From contig NZ_JQMO01000003.1 in assembly GCF_000744785.1 (NCBI RefSeq), positions 62,001 through 126,000 on the forward strand: 64,000 nt of DNA. The letters run 5' to 3'. Shown here piece by piece: positions 63,301 through 64,000 of this stretch. Every line of letters starts with the position of its first letter. Positions within the stretch are counted from its first letter, which is position 1. This DNA comes from Kitasatospora azatica KCTC 9699 (GTDB taxonomy: Bacteria > Actinomycetota > Actinomycetes > Streptomycetales > Streptomycetaceae). The position numbers and the translations under genes were made by a program. Below the pieces are notes generated by a model. It was not told the DNA's origin. It saw nothing but the letters and a program-made list of their open reading frames with translations, and did no database searches.

Positions 63301-63925
63301 CGCCACCCACCCGGGCTGGAGCAGCTGCGGCCAGGCGGCCCTCGCGGTCGCCTCGTACATCCCGGTGGTCGGCGAAGGCGCCATCGCCCTGCGCGGTGCC
63401 TCGCTCGCCATGAAGGGCGCCCGAATCGCCGGCCAGGTCGGCCGGGGCGCCCGGGCGATCAACGGCTCCATCTACGCCTACCACGTGTACAGCGACGTGC
63501 GCGCCGGCCACTACAAGCAGGCGTTCAAGGACGTCGCCACCGGCGTGGTCCTCGGCAAGCTCGGCAAGCACCTGCCCGGCGCCGCGCGTCGAGTCGGACA
63601 GAAGGCGAACTGGGCGATTGCCAAGGGCAAGGTCAGGCTCGGGGAAAAGGCCTACCTGAACGGCCGGGTGGGAGGACGGTCGAAGCTGTTCGGTGATGTC
63701 GGAGCCACCGCCCTGCGCAAGGGCGAACTGAAGGCCGGCCGAGAGCCGGGCAAGTCCGGCATCCTGAACAAGGGAAACCGGAACACCAAGTGGGCGATCG
63801 GCTGGAGCGCCCACAACAGGAACGGGACGACCCGAGTCGTGTTCCGGGCAAAGGTCGCCGGATACAAGATCGACATCATCCACGGGCCCCGGAGAGGACG
63901 CCACGAATTCAAGCACCAGTGGTGA
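54305..63925 (+). CDS. Secreted RHS/YD-repeat polymorphic toxin
   Basis: The 3206-residue protein begins with a signal-like segment (LRWTSSLTTLVLALGVVTDA). A proline/alanine linker and a DNRLRE-like region follow to about residue 585 (YVRFPVQTSIPNASVISGGI). Then come an Ig-like part (IAVTVTNTSSNTWASGTGNG), the RHS entry (ITSHLTENPAARGFDPQSGN), and two LamG domains at about 1056-1290 and 1342-1580, each opened by YWRL. Many YD repeats follow (for example TTKYGYDTGGF, TSHTVYDSVSY) to about 2880. The RHS core end is MLSRWYDPSTSNFISRDTYN, then YADGDPLAFTDPDGHWGLPK at about 2935. The last 250 residues are the variable toxin tip, ending TKWAIGWSAHNRNGTTRVVF and KIDIIHGPRRGRHEFKHQW. I cannot assign the tip. 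GTG 54305 follows GGAGGGGATAC. Confidence 0.93.
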   Translation: MRPHSGSPSPFGRRRRMLRWTSSLTTLVLALGVVTDAADAVPLPAKAVAATAKKRVDTSKVNTPRQGSGSAANKSHQASTADTRGAGTGPVAGRSPGKAPGELAPFQPNNRVIDPFLVDRSGNVQTSPTAGPDKPAPTGFDAGKSTEDTAKRNDHEKVFKNPDGTQTVRTFSGRVSYPNPDGTWSDIDPTLVPAATSRAAAMTAGGNDGAATTGGSAKLKKKADSQDVEFATSATDPALMSISGDGANRVSFGLDDAAAVAGQVNGNEVRYPNARPSADLDLKSVNEGFKETIVLNGPDAPTVWTFPISSPGLTPKIAANGDAVFVDASGAVKVTVPAGTMTDAKIDPRSGEGTFSNGVRYAVVDDRGAKALQVTVDSAWLHDPSRVFPVKVDPSSANTTTDTSAFFENNFIAGQTNIASSSSNPDLKVGDYDGSHASAGYVRFPVQTSIPNASVISGGINVYTTWSGYCGAAEEVDAKLITGGWSLGTVQGWPGVGYPWPTSGAASFTGGTGSGCGGAQYERIPLNSTGVGQVTSWTHGSANNGFLLYGSSNDVYHWKRFNSAASGSNLPYLDITYAPDDASFNFASSWDFAPSHIQQGQIAVTVTNTSSNTWASGTGNGSYALGSRTYRTDGSLVGWGSSVSLPNNVGPNQSVKLEAISPALSPGTYTLCWEMEKRGYYAFSDVGGHNACWSYTITNIAPEVDSSYPPNNASEPTLTPTLFATGHDPDNWPGTGLSYKFGVCSGTQAAPVNCFDSGGFAASTWQVPTGKLTWGQSYFWQVWTSDGNTSVGPFVQGYFNTAVGQPQITSHLTENPAARGFDPQSGNYTAEATDSTVATAGPALTVHRTYNSLDPRTNGMFGAGWISPLDMRAVIDDDGSNNVVITDTDGRQIRFGCNPATGSTGPPCASYQPPQGMFATLIAQAGSGSSIASFTLTEKTGTSSTFTAAAGSTSTFPLTQTKDSDGRVNTLAYDGSGLLQSVTSGTSGRALHFGWSTPTGATSPHVARVFTDPVSGTDQNTDLTYLYNYTGDKLTSVCPPTSTTACTTYNYTAGSHYKTAVLDAGPQSYWRLNESAGAGTAASSVALNEGNDNATFSNVTLGQAGPIAGSPATAASFNGTNSSVRLPDNLLSSTSNLAVELWFKTTTAGGPLLSYQDVTLGSTAANWTPALYLGMDGKLRGEFWQGAATPITSASPVNDGNWHHAVLSGAQNTQTLYLDGAQVGTLAGTIANSKQPIAYIGAGFSSGDWLGSGQGYGDRYFNGQISDVAFFNHPVGAATASAHNQSGRTQAGALLTKVTLPSGAVQAQVSYDTAADRVTQVTDQNGGAWKLNTPAVTGSSGVYRSAVQASNPQGYWRLSDTAGADAANVFGTGYGNYEQTTLGAPGPYSSGDVTAASFNGTSSWTALPSGLVPDHGPSALEMWFNTTTPGGVLFSYSSQLVTDPNGPLWFYTPALYVGKDGKLQGEFWDGNATAMASTGSVADGKWHHVVMSTDATGAGQALYLDGNQIGAKSNTVSQTGWGMTNVYLGAGLINGNWPDSPTDQAGHFKGSISEFAFYNHQLSSADVTKHFQAYAAAQSALTTTASVTDPTGKTVSSSYDPNNSGRMVSSTDAQGATTKYGYDTGGFPSTITDPNGNTKTEGHDARGNVVSETTCQDQAHQVCSTAYHSYYLNTANPVDPRNDAVTDTRDGRSASATDNTYWTHNELDAAGRLVSTTTPPYVNGTGRVATTTYTTGTEAAADSGTVPPGLLAVKTTASGAKATYSYFHNGDLAQVTDPVGLVTKYQYDQLGRMTSHTVYDSVSYPNGLTSSATYDGDGKFLTQTEPAVTDRVTGAVHTEKTSFTYDADEHVLTEAKTDLTGGDAARTESFTYNSLGQVASTTDAAGHGESFGYDVYGNRSSKTDANGTTIAYAYSPRGELLSSTLKGFTGDPTAPSPATDLVLDSKAYDPSGRLASDTDAMGRTNSYTYFDDNQTKTEQRTDSTTGASIQLHAFTYDGAGDRLSDLADGETLTNYTVDAAHRVTSEAVKVGLDPNSQPIWRTTSTTYDADDRETSVSKTDSTGALTEQTDHTYDAMGRELTETVHNGASNLVTRWTRDQRGLVTMLVDPNGDETDYEYDEVGNHSYTSEPYRSVEAVGGTAVMASPYVTFGYDTFGDQTSHSDERGNVTYTSYDAVGKETGTIEPNYTAPGTTTPITATTSNSYDQLDQLVAHTDQLGNTTTSVYDQLGRDVTKTEPAVGGATTGGVWHYSYDAVGERLSQTDPTGSVQQATYDFLGRKLTETQVERSPVAAAYTTTLAYNNTDDLVSETSPTGVVTNYGYDLAHQKTSQSDAFGNTTRFDYDLLGREVKTTDPSGTGQRTVYDPAGRITSVSDFDTTGTTLRTHSLTYDAGGNVLSATSALGSTVSYTYDSDHQQLTETETPATGVAITTSFGYDAAGNRTRYTDGRGNNFLTTYNSWNLPESQVEPATTAYPNAADRTYTTSYDAAGQAAGLAEPGGVTRTRTYDQLGRLTKETGTGAESATSDHTFGYDLMGRITSAGAPGGNDTFAYNDRGQLLSAAGPSGSSSFAYDGEGKMSSRTDASGTSSYTYDQAGRLATMADPASATTATYGYDRDSQPVTVGYGTGNNSRTYGFDALHRITNDTVTTPGGATVASVAYSYNLDDQLTAKTTTGYAGATNNTYSYDQSGRLTSWNNGTTNTAYAYDASGNRTQIGSRAQTYDARNRLISDGTASYTYTARGTMSGKTPNGSQTTEVMQFDAFDRLKADGAQTYSYDTLDRLLTSGSSTLAYSGTGDYVASDGAAGYARDPGGLITGISQGGVHSIALTDQHDDLVGDFAAAGTALADSAAYDPLGNTIATVGTKHLLGFQSDFTDATTGKVNMLSRWYDPSTSNFISRDTYNPDHVVSDLPDRYAVDGMDPWWSDPNPSIAQDRYAYADGDPLAFTDPDGHWGLPKWVKSVGHAISSGASEVVNHPMSALATGANFVYQVSGAADVVNCATHPGWSSCGQAALAVASYIPVVGEGAIALRGASLAMKGARIAGQVGRGARAINGSIYAYHVYSDVRAGHYKQAFKDVATGVVLGKLGKHLPGAARRVGQKANWAIAKGKVRLGEKAYLNGRVGGRSKLFGDVGATALRKGELKAGREPGKSGILNKGNRNTKWAIGWSAHNRNGTTRVVFRAKVAGYKIDIIHGPRRGRHEFKHQW

Positions 63926-64000
63926 CACCTCGATGAAGAGTTCTCCGCAGTAAGGCAGTACGCGGCTCATCGCTCCGGACTGCACTACTCGGAGGCATCC
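63926..64000 (+). other. Region after the toxin, immunity gene expected but not complete
   Basis: Directly after the TGA the same frame is open to the window end (HLDEEFSAVRQYAAHRSGLH, YSEAS), while the nearest ATG (63933) stops after six codons. The open frame may be the body of a downstream gene with an unusual start, or an extension of the toxin lost by a stop. The window ends before this can be decided. Confidence 0.35.

Noticed and set aside
54329..63985. A 3218-codon open frame antisense to the RHS gene
   Set aside because: It mirrors the RHS gene, is made of Val/Gly/Arg-rich low-complexity sequence and shows no domain. It is an artefact of GC-biased third positions in the real gene.

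Overview
The window is high-GC DNA with GTG and TTG starts, purine-rich ribosome binding sites and Streptomycetaceae-type families (Methyltransf_19, DUF6585, VC0807, ECF sigma with SnoaL tail, Tat-exported LamG proteins). It most likely comes from a Streptomyces or Kitasatospora-like chromosome, probably a chromosome arm, because intact genes lie among many insertion-sequence scars and gene fragments. This placement is an inference from composition and family recognition; no search was run.

Region 1 (1-3.3 kb) is a mosaic of broken genes: a hypothetical tail, a TPR regulator piece, an ABC permease piece, three pieces of IS4-type transposases, the 3' half of a tRNA-Arg(CCU), and one AT-richer secreted orphan. 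Region 2 (3.3-10.9 kb) holds an AbiTii-like gene with a coupled mini-ORF, a probable operon of ECF sigma factor, small cupin-like protein, 14-TM drug exporter and SDR, and an IS110 element inserted at the start codon of the SDR. DNA-repair genes follow: a SRAP protein, a DNA glycosylase fragment and a ligase fragment. Region 3 (11-25.6 kb) has a frameshifted IS4 element, a divergent NmrA-reductase/TetR pair with a clear operator, remnants of a conjugation-like operon, a protein made of GGGLYTG repeats with a partner gene, a TPR protein, a DUF6585 protein, and a tyrosine-recombinase tail followed by a sequence that recurs at 45.9 kb.

Region 4 (25.9-46 kb) is mixed accessory chromosome. It has a 1023-aa secreted LamG/TIM-barrel/beta-propeller-like protein, a HEAT-repeat protein, two tRNA genes (one non-canonical), a methyltransferase, two regulator/hydrolase modules (TetR with a frameshifted hydrolase, MarR with an intact hydrolase) with visible operators, a FAD oxidase lacking most of its catalytic domain, a secreted ricin-type lectin, a VOC protein, an aminoglycoside/choline-kinase-like phosphotransferase, a truncated LysR beside a cupin, a coupled DUF2975/HTH pair, and a trypsin-fold protein that seems to have lost its catalytic serine.

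Region 5 (46.3-54 kb) carries an NCS1 permease with a cysteine-rich tail, an AmiC/UrtA-like amide-binding protein without an obvious signal peptide, and a divergent MarR regulator, which look like one nitrogen-compound uptake module. A Tat-exported metallophosphoesterase with a LamG domain and a BMP-type lipoprotein follow. Region 6 (54.3-63.9 kb) is a single 3206-aa secreted RHS/YD-repeat polymorphic toxin with DNRLRE-like, two LamG and RHS-core domains and a C-terminal tip that I cannot assign. The window ends just after it, so any immunity gene is cut off.

The best candidates for something undescribed are the RHS toxin tip, the GGGLYTG-repeat protein and its partner, the AbiTii-like/mini-ORF pair, the divergent pair at 19.2-21.2 kb, and the IS110 insertion whose leader contains short matches to both halves of the reconstructed target.
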